In this document: in pieces, positions 40,450 through 48,244 of the stretch
Numbering within the stretch: the first letter of the stretch is position 1
Layout of the letters: the number at the start of each line of letters is the position of its first letter
Origin: CAWAPD01 sp963783865
GTDB taxonomy: Bacteria; Actinomycetota; Thermoleophilia; UBA2241
Assembly: GCA_963783865.1 (NCBI GenBank)
Contig: CAWAPD010000003.1
Coordinates: forward strand, 62,001-126,000
Length of the DNA: 64,000 bases
Reading direction: 5' to 3'
Position numbers and translations under genes: made by a program
The notes under the pieces: model-generated
Told to the model about the DNA's origin: nothing
Database searches by the model: none
Seen by the model: the letters and a program-made list of their open reading frames with translations, nothing else

Positions 40450-41519
40450 CGGTCGGCTCCTTCACGTACGAGGCTCGGGGGGGCGCCGGCCCCGCCGGCG
40501 CCGAGCAGGCCTCGGGCGACCAGCTCCTCGGCGATCTGCACCGCGTTCAGGGCGGCGCCCTTGCGCAGGTTGTCGGCCACGACCCAGAAGACCAGCGAGT
40601 GCTCGGCGGTGTCGTCGGCGCGCAGGCGCCCCACGTAGACGGGGTCACGGCCCTGCGAGTCGATCGGCATCGGGTATGCGGCGTCGGCGGGGTCGTCGAC
40701 CACGACGATGCCGGGGAACGCCGCCATGAGCTCGCGCGCACGCTCGGGCGAGAGCGGCTCGCGGGTCTGGACCCAGACCGACTCTGAGTGGGCGCCGAAC
40801 ACCGGCACGCGCACGCAGGTCGCCGTCACCTTCAGCTCGGGGTCGGCGAAGATCTTCTGCGTCTCGTCGACCATCTTCTGCTCCTCCCTGGTGTAGCCGG
40901 AGGGCAGGAACGAGTCGATGTGGGGCAGCAGGTTGAAGGCGATCGGGTGCGGATAGAGGCCGAGGGTCGCCGGGCGACCCTCGGCCCACTCGTGGCTCTG
41001 GCGGTCGAGGTCGTCGACGCCGCGCTTACCCGAGCCCGACACCGACTGATAGGTGCTCACGACGACGCGGCGGATGCCGGCGGCGTCGTAGATCGGCTTG
41101 AGGGCGACGACCATCTGGATGGTCGAGCAGTTGGGCGTGGCGATGACGCCGCTGTGGCGCTCCAGGTGATCGGGATTGACCTCGGGCACGACCAGCGGCA
41201 CCGCCGGGTCGCCGCGGAAGGCGCTCGACTTGTCGATCACGACGGCGCCGGCGGCGACGGCGGCCGGCACGAAACGCCGACTGGCGTCGCCGCCGGCGGC
41301 GAAGAAGGCCAGGTCGACGCCGGCGAATGAGTCGTCGCTCAGGACCCGGACGGTCAGCGGCTCGCCGTTGAAGGCGAGCTGCGCGCCTCGCGAGCGTTCG
41401 CTCGCGAGCAGCCGCAGCTCGCCCACCGGGAACCCGCGCTCCTCGAGGATCGCGCGCACGGTACCGCCGACGACGCCGGTCGCGCCGGCGATGGCCACGG
41501 TGTACCGCCTGTCAGTCAT
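40446..41519 (-). CDS. asd: Aspartate-semialdehyde dehydrogenase
   Basis: A 357-residue enzyme that reduces aspartyl phosphate to the semialdehyde in lysine, threonine, methionine and diaminopimelate synthesis. The NADP site is VAIAGATGVVGGTVRAIL, the catalytic cysteine is Cys131 in TPNCSTIQ, and the active-site histidine region is VFGAHSESVWVQ. It overlaps lysC by eight bases upstream and trxB by four downstream, so the aspartate pathway pair is translationally coupled. Confidence 0.95.
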   Translation of the reverse strand: MTDRRYTVAIAGATGVVGGTVRAILEERGFPVGELRLLASERSRGAQLAFNGEPLTVRVLSDDSFAGVDLAFFAAGGDASRRFVPAAVAAGAVVIDKSSAFRGDPAVPLVVPEVNPDHLERHSGVIATPNCSTIQMVVALKPIYDAAGIRRVVVSTYQSVSGSGKRGVDDLDRQSHEWAEGRPATLGLYPHPIAFNLLPHIDSFLPSGYTREEQKMVDETQKIFADPELKVTATCVRVPVFGAHSESVWVQTREPLSPERARELMAAFPGIVVVDDPADAAYPMPIDSQGRDPVYVGRLRADDTAEHSLVFWVVADNLRKGAALNAVQIAEELVARGLLGAGGAGAPPSLVREGADR

Positions 41520-42771
41520 GTCGCACTCCGCGGTCTGCCACCTCGTGCGCGACGGCGCCGTTCTCGAGCTCGAACGCGTCGTGCAGCGCCTTGACGGCCT
41601 CCTCGACGCGGTCCTTGGCGATCACGCAGGAGACCTTGATCGGCGAGGTCGAGATCATCTCAAGGTTGATGCCCAAGTCTGCCAGCGTCCTGAACATGAG
41701 CGCGGCCACGCCCGGATGGGTCTTCATGCCGGCGCCGATCAGCGAGACCTTGGCCAGCGCCTCGTCGGTCGCGTAGCCCTTGGCGCCGAGGTCGGCGACG
41801 ATGCGCTCGAGCGCGATGCGCGCCTCGGGCAGGTCGACGATCGGCACCGTGCACGAGATGTCGGAGTGACCGGCCTCGCCGACGTTCTGGATGATCATGT
41901 CGACGTTCACGTGCGCGTCGGCCAGGGCCGCGAACACGTGGGCCGCCACGCCCGGCCGGTCGGGCACGCCGCGGACGGTCACCTTGGCCTCGTCGGTCGT
42001 GTAGGTCACGCTGCTGACGATGGCCTGTTCCATGGATTCGTCTTCTTCCATCACCCAGGTTCCCTCCGCGTCGGAGAAGCTCGAACGACAGTGGATCACG
42101 ACCCCGTAGCGCCGCGCGTACTCGACCGACCGCAGGGCCAGGACCTGGGCCCCCGAGGCGGCCATCTCGAGCATCTCCTCATACGAGACGCGGTCGAGCT
42201 TGTGGGCCGTGCGCACGAGGTTGGGGTTCGCGGTGTAGACGCCGTCGACGTCGGTGTAGATCTCGCACACGCGGGCGCCGAGGGCGTGGGCCAGGGCCAC
42301 CGCCGTGGTGTCGGAGCCGCCGCGCCCGAGCGTGGTCACGTCTTTGGCCGTAGAGACGCCCTGGAAGCCGGCGACCAGCACGATCCTGCCGTCGGCCATG
42401 GCCTCTTCGAGGCGCTTCGGCGAGATCCCCACGATCTTGGCCTTGGTGTGGCGTGTGTCGGTGACGATACCCGCTTGCGAGCCGGTGAAGCTGACCGCCT
42501 CGCGGCCCAGCGTGTGGATGGCCATCGCCAGCAGCGCGCAGCTGATGCGCTCGCCGGTCGAGAGCAGCATGTCCATCTCGCGCTCGGGCGGGCGCGGCGT
42601 GATCTCGTAGGCCATGGCGGTGAGCTGGTCGGTCGTGTCGCCGCGGGCCGAGACGACGGCGCAGACGCTGTCGCCGGCGTCGTAGGCGGCGACGATGCGC
42701 TGCGCCACGTTCAGGATCCGCTCGGTGTCGGCGACCGACGTGCCGCCGTATTTCTGCACCACGATGCTCAA
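41512..42771 (-). CDS. lysC: Aspartokinase
   Basis: A 419-residue aspartate kinase, first step of the aspartate family. It starts with VVQKYGGTSVADTERI, has GFQGVSTAKDVTTLGRGGSD in the kinase domain, and two C-terminal ACT domains (VTVRGVPDRPGVAAHVFAAL and SLIGAGMKTHPGVAALMF) that would give feedback control by lysine or threonine. The length is normal for the single-function, Actinobacteria/Bacillus-type enzyme. It heads the minus-strand lysC-asd-trxB-trxA operon. Confidence 0.95.
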   Translation of the reverse strand: MSIVVQKYGGTSVADTERILNVAQRIVAAYDAGDSVCAVVSARGDTTDQLTAMAYEITPRPPEREMDMLLSTGERISCALLAMAIHTLGREAVSFTGSQAGIVTDTRHTKAKIVGISPKRLEEAMADGRIVLVAGFQGVSTAKDVTTLGRGGSDTTAVALAHALGARVCEIYTDVDGVYTANPNLVRTAHKLDRVSYEEMLEMAASGAQVLALRSVEYARRYGVVIHCRSSFSDAEGTWVMEEDESMEQAIVSSVTYTTDEAKVTVRGVPDRPGVAAHVFAALADAHVNVDMIIQNVGEAGHSDISCTVPIVDLPEARIALERIVADLGAKGYATDEALAKVSLIGAGMKTHPGVAALMFRTLADLGINLEMISTSPIKVSCVIAKDRVEEAVKALHDAFELENGAVAHEVADRGVRHD

Positions 42772-42837
42772 GGAAAAGGACCTCCAGACGAGTCTAGGAG
42801 TCTACCGCACCGGCTGAGGCGGCGAAACGGTCGCCGG

Positions 42838-42855
42838 GGCCGGCGCGGGCCGGCC
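42838..42855 (-). terminator. Hairpin downstream of nadE
   Basis: A 7-bp stem (42838-42844 and 42849-42855) lies 19 bases past the nadE stop on the minus strand, before lysC. It probably works together with the larger TTCG hairpin at the end of nadE. Confidence 0.5.
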
Positions 42856-42873
42856 GGGGGTGCTGCCGCCGGG

Positions 42874-43638
42874 CTAGGCCTTGCCCTCTTCGGAGGGCAA
42901 GGGCGCGATCGGCGGCAGCTCACGCTTGTGGCGGCTGGCGGAGCTGAGCCGCTCGATCTGCCCGGCGCCGGGCGTTCGCTCGCCGCTGAGGTAGCGGTCG
43001 AGCTCGTCGTAGGTGAGACCCATCTCGCCCTCGTCGGTCTGGCCCTCCCACAGGCCGGCCGACGGCGGCTTGTCGACGATCCGCCGCGGCACGCCCAGGT
43101 GGCGCGCCAGCTCGCGCACGCGCGTCTTGGTGAGGCTGCCCAGCGGCAGCAGGTCGACGCCGCCGTCGCCGTACTTGGTGAAGTAGCCGATGGCCAGCTC
43201 GCTGGCGTTACCGGTGCCGATCACGCGGTAGCCGAGGTGGTTGGCGAACGCGTACAGCGTGGTCATGCGCAGGCGCGGCTTGAGGTTGGCGCAGGTCAGG
43301 CGGTCGGCGGTCGGCACCTCGGCGCAGCACTCGTGGAGCTCAGTGAGCAGGGTGTGGTAGGTGGCCGTGAGGTCGACGGTCGAGACGGCGACGCCGAAGT
43401 GCGCGGCCGTGAGCCGCGCGTCCTCGGCGTCGCCCTCGGCGCTCTCGATCGGCATGATCAGGCCGAGCGAGTGCGCCGGGAAGGCGCGCTTGCACAGGGC
43501 GGCGACGACGGCCGAGTCGATGCCGCCCGACAGCCCGAACACGCAGCCGCTGCCGCCCGAGCCCTCGACCTGCTCCTTGAGCCAGGAGGTCAGGTGGGCG
43601 GCGAGCCGTTCCTGGGCGCTGTCGTCGCTCTTCGCCAT
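42874..43638 (-). CDS. nadE: NAD synthetase
   Basis: A 254-residue ammonia-type NAD synthetase, the last step of NAD synthesis. The PP-loop is FGLSGGIDSAVVAALC. Other family blocks are GTGNASELAIGYFTKYGDGG and LGSLTKTRVRELARHLGVP, with DKPPSAGLWEGQTDEGEMG near the C-terminus. There is no glutaminase domain, so ammonia must come from another protein or free pool. The last codons form a 10-bp-stem hairpin with a TTCG loop. Confidence 0.94.
   Translation of the reverse strand: MAKSDDSAQERLAAHLTSWLKEQVEGSGGSGCVFGLSGGIDSAVVAALCKRAFPAHSLGLIMPIESAEGDAEDARLTAAHFGVAVSTVDLTATYHTLLTELHECCAEVPTADRLTCANLKPRLRMTTLYAFANHLGYRVIGTGNASELAIGYFTKYGDGGVDLLPLGSLTKTRVRELARHLGVPRRIVDKPPSAGLWEGQTDEGEMGLTYDELDRYLSGERTPGAGQIERLSSASRHKRELPPIAPLPSEEGKA
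42879..42902 (-). terminator. TTCG-capped hairpin overlapping the nadE 3' end
   Basis: Arms 42879-42888 and 42893-42902 pair perfectly around a TTCG tetraloop. The stem encodes the final residues PSEEGKA of NadE, so the coding end doubles as a terminator-like structure. Confidence 0.65.
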
Positions 43639-43662
43639 GGCAGAGGGGAGTCTACCCCACTC

Positions 43663-43681
43663 GGCGCCGGTCGACGGCGCC
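43663..43681 (-). terminator. Hairpin downstream of the DUF4091 gene
   Basis: A 7-bp stem (43663-43669, 43675-43681) lies nine bases beyond the minus-strand stop at 43691 and before the nadE start. Confidence 0.45.
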
Positions 43682-43690
43682 GCCCGGCCG

Positions 43691-46129
43691 CTACCTTGCG
43701 ATCAGCGTGTCGACGTAGACGGTGCGGGAGCCGGCCGGCGAGGGCTGCAGGGTCACCGACGCGATGCGTCTGAGCGCCAGCCCCCCGCGGTCGAGCCGGA
43801 TGCTCAGGTGCGTCCAGGCGCCCGGCCGCAACAGGAACCGCAGCCGCGACACGTGGCCGGCCTTGTCAGAGACGCCGCCGTACAGGAACCAAGGGTGGAC
43901 GTGGTCGGCCGTCGTCTCGGGGTCGTACACGTCGAGCTGGACCGAGGTGCGGCCGCGCAGGTCGCGGGTGCCGGCGCGGGGCTTCCAGACCGCCGCCGCC
44001 GCCCCGCGGAAGCTGAGCCGCACGCTGTGGTCGCCGAGGGTCGAGCGCGCGGCGGTGCGGGCGGCCGTACCGCCGGGCAGCGTGAAGCCGGCCCGCTCCT
44101 CGAAGCCGTCGAGCAGGGCCGCCGGCGATCGCTTCAGCGCGACCGCGACCGTGCCGTCGCCGCTGCCGTCGATCGCGGTCCCCGTGTAGGCCGGGTGTCT
44201 GACCGTCAGTCGCCAGTCGGGCAGCGCTCCCTGCAGCGTGAAGGCGCCGGCCGCGTCGGTCGTGGCCGAGACGACGCCGTCGCTCACCGTCGCGCAGCGC
44301 ACCGGCGCGCCGCCGGCGGCGTCGCGGACCGTGCCGGTGATCGTCGTCGGGTACTCGCCCCGGCGGGCGCGCTCGATGTAGTCGGCCAGGTGCAGGCGGG
44401 CGGCGTCGTAGAAGGCCGGCGACCGGCTCCAGACCGGCATGTCGAGATAGCCCATCGGGTAGGCGCCGTAGCGGAAGTCCGAGGCGGCGGCGGCGACGCG
44501 CTTCGCGCACGCCGCCGCCGCCGCGGCGGCCGGCGAATCGGTGCGCATCCGCGAGGCGAGGTGCAGGTACTCGTAGTCCTGGATGCCGTCGCGCAGCGAC
44601 TCCATGCGCAGCGACGAGACCGGCGGCGCCCACGGGTCGTCCAGCCCCAGCGCGGGCTCGTAGCCGGGGTAGATCAGGCTCGCCTCCCCGTTGGCCACGT
44701 AGCCGTTCGTCCACGCATACGAAGCCGGGTTGAAATACGGGTCCCGGTAGCCGGCGCCGGTGAGCGGGTCGCCCCAGCGCGTCGTGCCCCAGTAGAGCAG
44801 GCCGCTGGCGTCCCAGCGCCAGGTCATCCACGGCATGGCGCGCTCTTCGGTCAGGGGCTCGTCGATCAGGTAGGTCGGGTACCGCTGCGGGTTCAACGTG
44901 GCGTACGTGTACCACCACACCGCGGCGCCGCCCTTGTGCAGGAGCGCCAGCCGGTCGGCGGCGGTGAAGTAGCGGTAGACGCTCGGGCACCAGATGTCGA
45001 CGTCGTCGAACAGGAAGGAGTTGGCGGCGCGCCCGTCGGTCCTGGTGGTGCGCGGCCAGTCGGTCACGAGCAGCCGGGCGCGGAAGCCGAGCGCGTCAGC
45101 GGCGTCGTGCGCGATGCGCGCGACCGCCTCGGTCTCGCGCTCGGCCGACGCGCCCGGCTCGTCGTAGATCTGCAGCCGCGCCTCGTCGTCCCAGCGCTGC
45201 GCCCGGTACAGCGTGAACAGCTGCGTCAGATAGGTCCGCAGCCGGTCGGGGCTGGTGTCGGGGGCGAGCGGGTTCCAGGGCCAGTGGTCCTGCAGGGGGT
45301 AGACGGTGTCGCCGAACAGGCCGGGGTCGCCGCCGGCGCCAAGGTAGGGGGTCAGCGCCGGGACGAGGCCGGTGGCGTCCAGGTCGCCCGTCTGCTTCTC
45401 GACCGTCGGCATCGGCTTGAGCACGGTCGGAGCGATGCCGTGGTCGGCGAAGAAGCGGTAGTAGCCGTCGAGCAGCGTGGCCTGGTTGTCGGGCGTGTTG
45501 GGGACCGCCGCCGCCACGCTGCGCATGATCATGGCGGCGCTCAGCGGGAACGAGGTGTGCAGGCTGAGACGCGACCAGCCGAAGTCGAACACGCGCAGCG
45601 AGACCGGCACCGTGGTCGTGGTCATGCCGTCGGCGACGTCGAGGGCGCCGGTGTAGGTGCCGGCCGGCGTGCCCGGCGGCACGTGGACCCGCACGTAGAA
45701 CGTGTTCACGCCGGCCGGCAGGGCCACCGGCGCCCCGAACGTCGCCGGCAGCAGCGCGTCGGGATAGCGGCCGGCTTTGGCGCCGGCGCCGGCCGACGGC
45801 TGCGTCACGTCGACGTACCACTCGCGGAAGAGCTCGGCGTTCGCGCTCAGCAGCGGGTCGGTCGCCGGCGTCCAGGCGAGCGTCCACGAAGCCGGCGCCG
45901 AGCCGTCGACCACGACCTGGGCGGCCTGGTACTCGTTGCGCGCGGCGGCGAGCGTGATCGCGGTCGCGGTGGGTGCGGGAGTGGCGGCGGGCAGGACCTT
46001 CACACACGAGGGCGCCGTCCAGACGGCGGCGCCGGCGGGGGGCGCCGCGGCGAGCGCGGCGGCGAGCGTCAACGCCAGCGCCGCCGCGCCGAGACAGAGT
46101 GCGATGATGGCTGTGCCCGCTCGCTCCAC
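43691..46129 (-). CDS. Large secreted DUF4091 protein, glycoside-hydrolase-like
   Basis: An 812-residue exported protein. Residues 1-35 are a signal peptide ending near PPAGAA. Residues 40-190 look like a beta-sandwich with PPGTPAGTYTGALDVA. The central part, with FFADHGIAPTVLKPMP and WDDEARLQIYDEPG, is consistent with a TIM-barrel hydrolase, and SLRMESLRDGIQDYEYLHLA is the DUF4091 signature. Residues 595-660 form a carboxypeptidase-regulatory-like beta domain (TITGTVRDAAGGAPV). The C-terminal 150 residues resemble a carbohydrate-binding sandwich. A role in degrading or remodelling external polysaccharide is likely but unproven. Confidence 0.75.
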   Translation of the reverse strand: MERAGTAIIALCLGAAALALTLAAALAAAPPAGAAVWTAPSCVKVLPAATPAPTATAITLAAARNEYQAAQVVVDGSAPASWTLAWTPATDPLLSANAELFREWYVDVTQPSAGAGAKAGRYPDALLPATFGAPVALPAGVNTFYVRVHVPPGTPAGTYTGALDVADGMTTTTVPVSLRVFDFGWSRLSLHTSFPLSAAMIMRSVAAAVPNTPDNQATLLDGYYRFFADHGIAPTVLKPMPTVEKQTGDLDATGLVPALTPYLGAGGDPGLFGDTVYPLQDHWPWNPLAPDTSPDRLRTYLTQLFTLYRAQRWDDEARLQIYDEPGASAERETEAVARIAHDAADALGFRARLLVTDWPRTTRTDGRAANSFLFDDVDIWCPSVYRYFTAADRLALLHKGGAAVWWYTYATLNPQRYPTYLIDEPLTEERAMPWMTWRWDASGLLYWGTTRWGDPLTGAGYRDPYFNPASYAWTNGYVANGEASLIYPGYEPALGLDDPWAPPVSSLRMESLRDGIQDYEYLHLASRMRTDSPAAAAAAACAKRVAAAASDFRYGAYPMGYLDMPVWSRSPAFYDAARLHLADYIERARRGEYPTTITGTVRDAAGGAPVRCATVSDGVVSATTDAAGAFTLQGALPDWRLTVRHPAYTGTAIDGSGDGTVAVALKRSPAALLDGFEERAGFTLPGGTAARTAARSTLGDHSVRLSFRGAAAAVWKPRAGTRDLRGRTSVQLDVYDPETTADHVHPWFLYGGVSDKAGHVSRLRFLLRPGAWTHLSIRLDRGGLALRRIASVTLQPSPAGSRTVYVDTLIAR

Positions 46130-46218
46130 GTCGCTCCCGTCATCGACGCCGTCTGCGGGAACTGTAGCCCGATGTGGGCCGGGACGCGACCGGCCGGTGG
46201 CGGCGCGAAGCCGCGAAC

Positions 46219-46261
46219 GGCGAAGGGGCGGGGGCGGCGCAGCCGCCCCCGCCCCTTCGCC
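46219..46261. terminator. 20-bp perfect GC hairpin after glnA
   Basis: Arms 46219-46238 and 46242-46261 with loop GCA. It lies nine bases beyond the glnA stop (minus strand). No T-tract. Confidence 0.8.
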
Positions 46262-46270
46262 ACGCTCTGC

Positions 46271-47596
46271 TCAGACGACCGAGTAGTACTTGTCGATCTC
46301 CCAGCGCGTGACCTGCTCGCGGTACTCGTACCACTCCTTCAGCTTGTTGGTGATGAAGCGGTCGAACACATGGTCGCCGAGCGTGCGGCGCACCAGCTCG
46401 CTGTCCTGCGTCTCGCGGATCGCCTCGTAGAGGTTGTTCGGCAGCGCGCCCAGGCCCACGGCCTCGCGCTCGTCGGCCGTCATCTTGTAGATGTTGGGCT
46501 CGACCGAGGGCGGCAGCTCGTAGTCGTTCTCGATCCCATCGAGCCCGGCCGCGAGCATCACCGCGAACGCCAGGTACGGATTGGCCGCCGGGTCGGGGTT
46601 GCGCAGCTCGGCGCGCACGGTGCTCTCCTTGCCCTGGACGTAGAGCGGCACCCGGATCAGCGCCGTGCGGTTACGGTGCGCCCAGCTGATGTACACCGGC
46701 GCCTCGTAGCCGGGCACCAGGCGCTTGAAGCTGTTCACGTACTGGTTGAGCAGCGGGCAGATCTCGCGCATGTGCTTCAGCTGACCGGCGATGAACCCCT
46801 TGGCGATGTCGCTGAGGTGGTCGGGGTCGGTCTCCGAGAAGAAAGCGTTGTCGTCGCCCTTGAAGAGCGACTGATGCACGTGCATGCCGCTGCCGTTCTC
46901 GCCGTGCAGCGGCTTGGGCATGAAGGTCGCGTGCACGCCGTTGTGGGCGGCGACCTCCTTGACGATCAGGCGCGCGATCATGACCCGGTCGGCCATGACC
47001 AGCGCCTCGTCGTAATGAGGGTCGATCTCGTGCTGCGACGGGGCGACCTCGTGGTGCGACGCCTCCATCGGGATGTCGAGACGGTCGAGGGTGCGCATCG
47101 TCTGCTTGCGCAGGTCGTTCCCCAGGTCGGCCGGCAGCACGTCGAAGTAGCCGCCCTCGTCGATCACCTCGGGGGTGTCGCCGTCCTTGAAGTAGAAGTA
47201 CTCGAGCTCGGGCCCGACGTAGAAGTCGAGCCCCATGCGCTTGGCCCGCTCGAGCTGGCGGCGCAGCACCCAGCGGGGGTCGCCCTCGAACGGCTTGTAG
47301 TCGCGGCCGAGCACATCGCAGAACACGAACGCCGTCTTCTCGTGGTTCTGCGACCAGGGGAGCAGCTTGAACGTGCTCCAGTCGGGCATCGCCACGATGT
47401 CCGACTCCTCGATCTCGGCGTAGCCGCTGATCGAGGAACCGTCGAAGGCGGCGCCGGACTCGAGCACGCTGTCGAGCTGGCGGTCGGGGATCTCGACCAT
47501 CTTCAGATTGCCGAGGATGTCGGTGAACCAGAGCTGGATGTGCTTCACATTCTGCTCGGTCACCTGCGCGCGGATGCTGGAGGCCTCGGGTGTCAT
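46271..47596 (-). CDS. glnA: Glutamine synthetase, type I-alpha
   Basis: A 441-residue enzyme that makes glutamine from glutamate and ammonia. Key blocks: FDGSSISGYAEIEESD, GPELEYFYF for metal and substrate, HHEVAPSQHEID, HGENGSGMHVHQSLF for ATP, and NPYLAFAVMLAAGLDG. The NLYDLPPEE adenylylation loop of the I-beta type is absent (the protein reads ENDYELPPSV), so control is probably by feedback or a repressor. I chose ATG 47596 because AAAGGA lies eight bases upstream; the in-frame ATG three codons earlier directly abuts it. A 10-bp palindrome TGACCGGTCA at 47625-47634 sits in the leader. Confidence 0.95.
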   Translation of the reverse strand: MTPEASSIRAQVTEQNVKHIQLWFTDILGNLKMVEIPDRQLDSVLESGAAFDGSSISGYAEIEESDIVAMPDWSTFKLLPWSQNHEKTAFVFCDVLGRDYKPFEGDPRWVLRRQLERAKRMGLDFYVGPELEYFYFKDGDTPEVIDEGGYFDVLPADLGNDLRKQTMRTLDRLDIPMEASHHEVAPSQHEIDPHYDEALVMADRVMIARLIVKEVAAHNGVHATFMPKPLHGENGSGMHVHQSLFKGDDNAFFSETDPDHLSDIAKGFIAGQLKHMREICPLLNQYVNSFKRLVPGYEAPVYISWAHRNRTALIRVPLYVQGKESTVRAELRNPDPAANPYLAFAVMLAAGLDGIENDYELPPSVEPNIYKMTADEREAVGLGALPNNLYEAIRETQDSELVRRTLGDHVFDRFITNKLKEWYEYREQVTRWEIDKYYSVV

Positions 47597-47624
47597 ACTG
47601 ATCATCCTTTCGTGGCCTGGACAG

Positions 47625-47634
47625 TGACCGGTCA
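47625..47634. promoter_or_regulatory. 10-bp palindrome in the glnA leader
   Basis: TGACCGGTCA is fully self-complementary and lies 29 bases upstream of the chosen glnA start. It could be an operator. A full GlnR-type repeat could not be recognised. Confidence 0.3.
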
Positions 47635-47732
47635 TATGTATCATGCCGCGGCCCGAGGGACAACGCGGCGGGGTGCGGTCGGCGGCAGAGACGGGGGTCG
47701 AGCGTGGCGGCGCGGCGGCGGCGGCCCGGGGC

Positions 47733-47789
47733 CTAGGCTCGGATCGAGCCTAGAAATTCATTGCTTGCGCTCGGTCCGAAGACTATACT
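47733..47789 (+). promoter_or_regulatory. Dyad and promoter of the zinc-ribbon gene
   Basis: A 9-bp-arm dyad (47733-47741, 47745-47753) is followed by TTGCTT at 47761-47766 and TATACT at 47784-47789 with 17-base spacing, a good sigma-70-type promoter. The dyad sits just upstream of the -35 and could bind a regulator, or end transcription from the left. Confidence 0.65.
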
Positions 47790-47851
47790 AGCGCGCGAAA
47801 GCGAGGGGCAGTTGCCGGCGGCATCCGCCGCCGGCCGAAAGGAGGGCGTGC

Positions 47852-48001
47852 ATGGCGACCGAGGCGTATTGCGTCAAGTGCCGTACGAAGCGCACCATGA
47901 AGGACGAGAAGAAAGTCACCATGAAGAACGGCAAGCCCGCCACGCAGGGCATCTGCCCGACGTGCGGCACGAAGATGTTCAAGATCGGAGCCGGCAAGTA
48001 A
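47852..48001 (+). CDS. Small zinc-ribbon protein (DUF5679-like)
   Basis: A 49-residue basic protein with two CxxC knuckles, Cys7/Cys10 and Cys35/Cys38, the second in GICPTCGTKMFKIG. The layout fits DUF5679-type proteins, common in actinobacteria and relatives and sometimes linked to nucleic-acid binding; function unknown. AAAGGAGGG lies eleven to nineteen bases upstream of ATG 47852, and a consensus-like promoter and a strong terminator frame it as a single-gene unit, which suggests high expression. Confidence 0.85.
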   Translation: MATEAYCVKCRTKRTMKDEKKVTMKNGKPATQGICPTCGTKMFKIGAGK

Positions 48002-48026
48002 GCTTCCCCCCAAGCGAAGCTTCTGA

Positions 48027-48056
48027 GGGGCGGGCGGCCGAATGGCCGCCCGCCCC
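48027..48056 (+). terminator. 13-bp GC hairpin after the zinc-ribbon gene
   Basis: Arms 48027-48039 and 48044-48056 with loop GAAT, followed by TTCT. It begins 25 bases after the stop. Confidence 0.8.
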
Positions 48057-48065
48057 TTCTGTGCA

Positions 48066-48108
48066 GAGAGGGCGGGGGCCGGCCTGACGGGCCGGCCCCC
48101 GCCCTCTC
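48066..48108. terminator. 19-bp perfect GC hairpin
   Basis: Arms 48066-48084 and 48090-48108, loop TGACG. This second strong stem follows the previous one within ten bases and could insulate the zinc-ribbon gene from the convergent histidine kinase gene. Confidence 0.75.
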
Positions 48109-48211
48109 CTCGTCCGGGGCCGCTGCGCCCCGGTCGTATGTCACCGGCGTCGGGGCACCAAGGCGTGACCGTGCGACTGCTGCCTACCGATCGATCAGGC
48201 GGCTCGCGGGA

Positions 48212-48244
48212 GCTGTCTCACCCTCAAGGAGAGGGTGAGACAGC
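48212..48244. terminator. 14-bp hairpin at the histidine kinase stop
   Basis: Arms 48212-48225 and 48231-48244 around AAGGA. The kinase stop codon (48224-48226, minus strand) lies at the end of the left arm and the loop, so the stem overlaps the gene end. Confidence 0.75.

Noticed and set aside
47597..47660. GlnR-type operator upstream of glnA
   Set aside because: Only a single 10-bp palindrome is present; the expected tandem repeats could not be matched.
43361..47791. A plus-strand open frame of 1476 codons opposite nadE, the DUF4091 gene and glnA
   Set aside because: Low-complexity Arg/Gly/Val-rich translation, opposite three well-supported genes.
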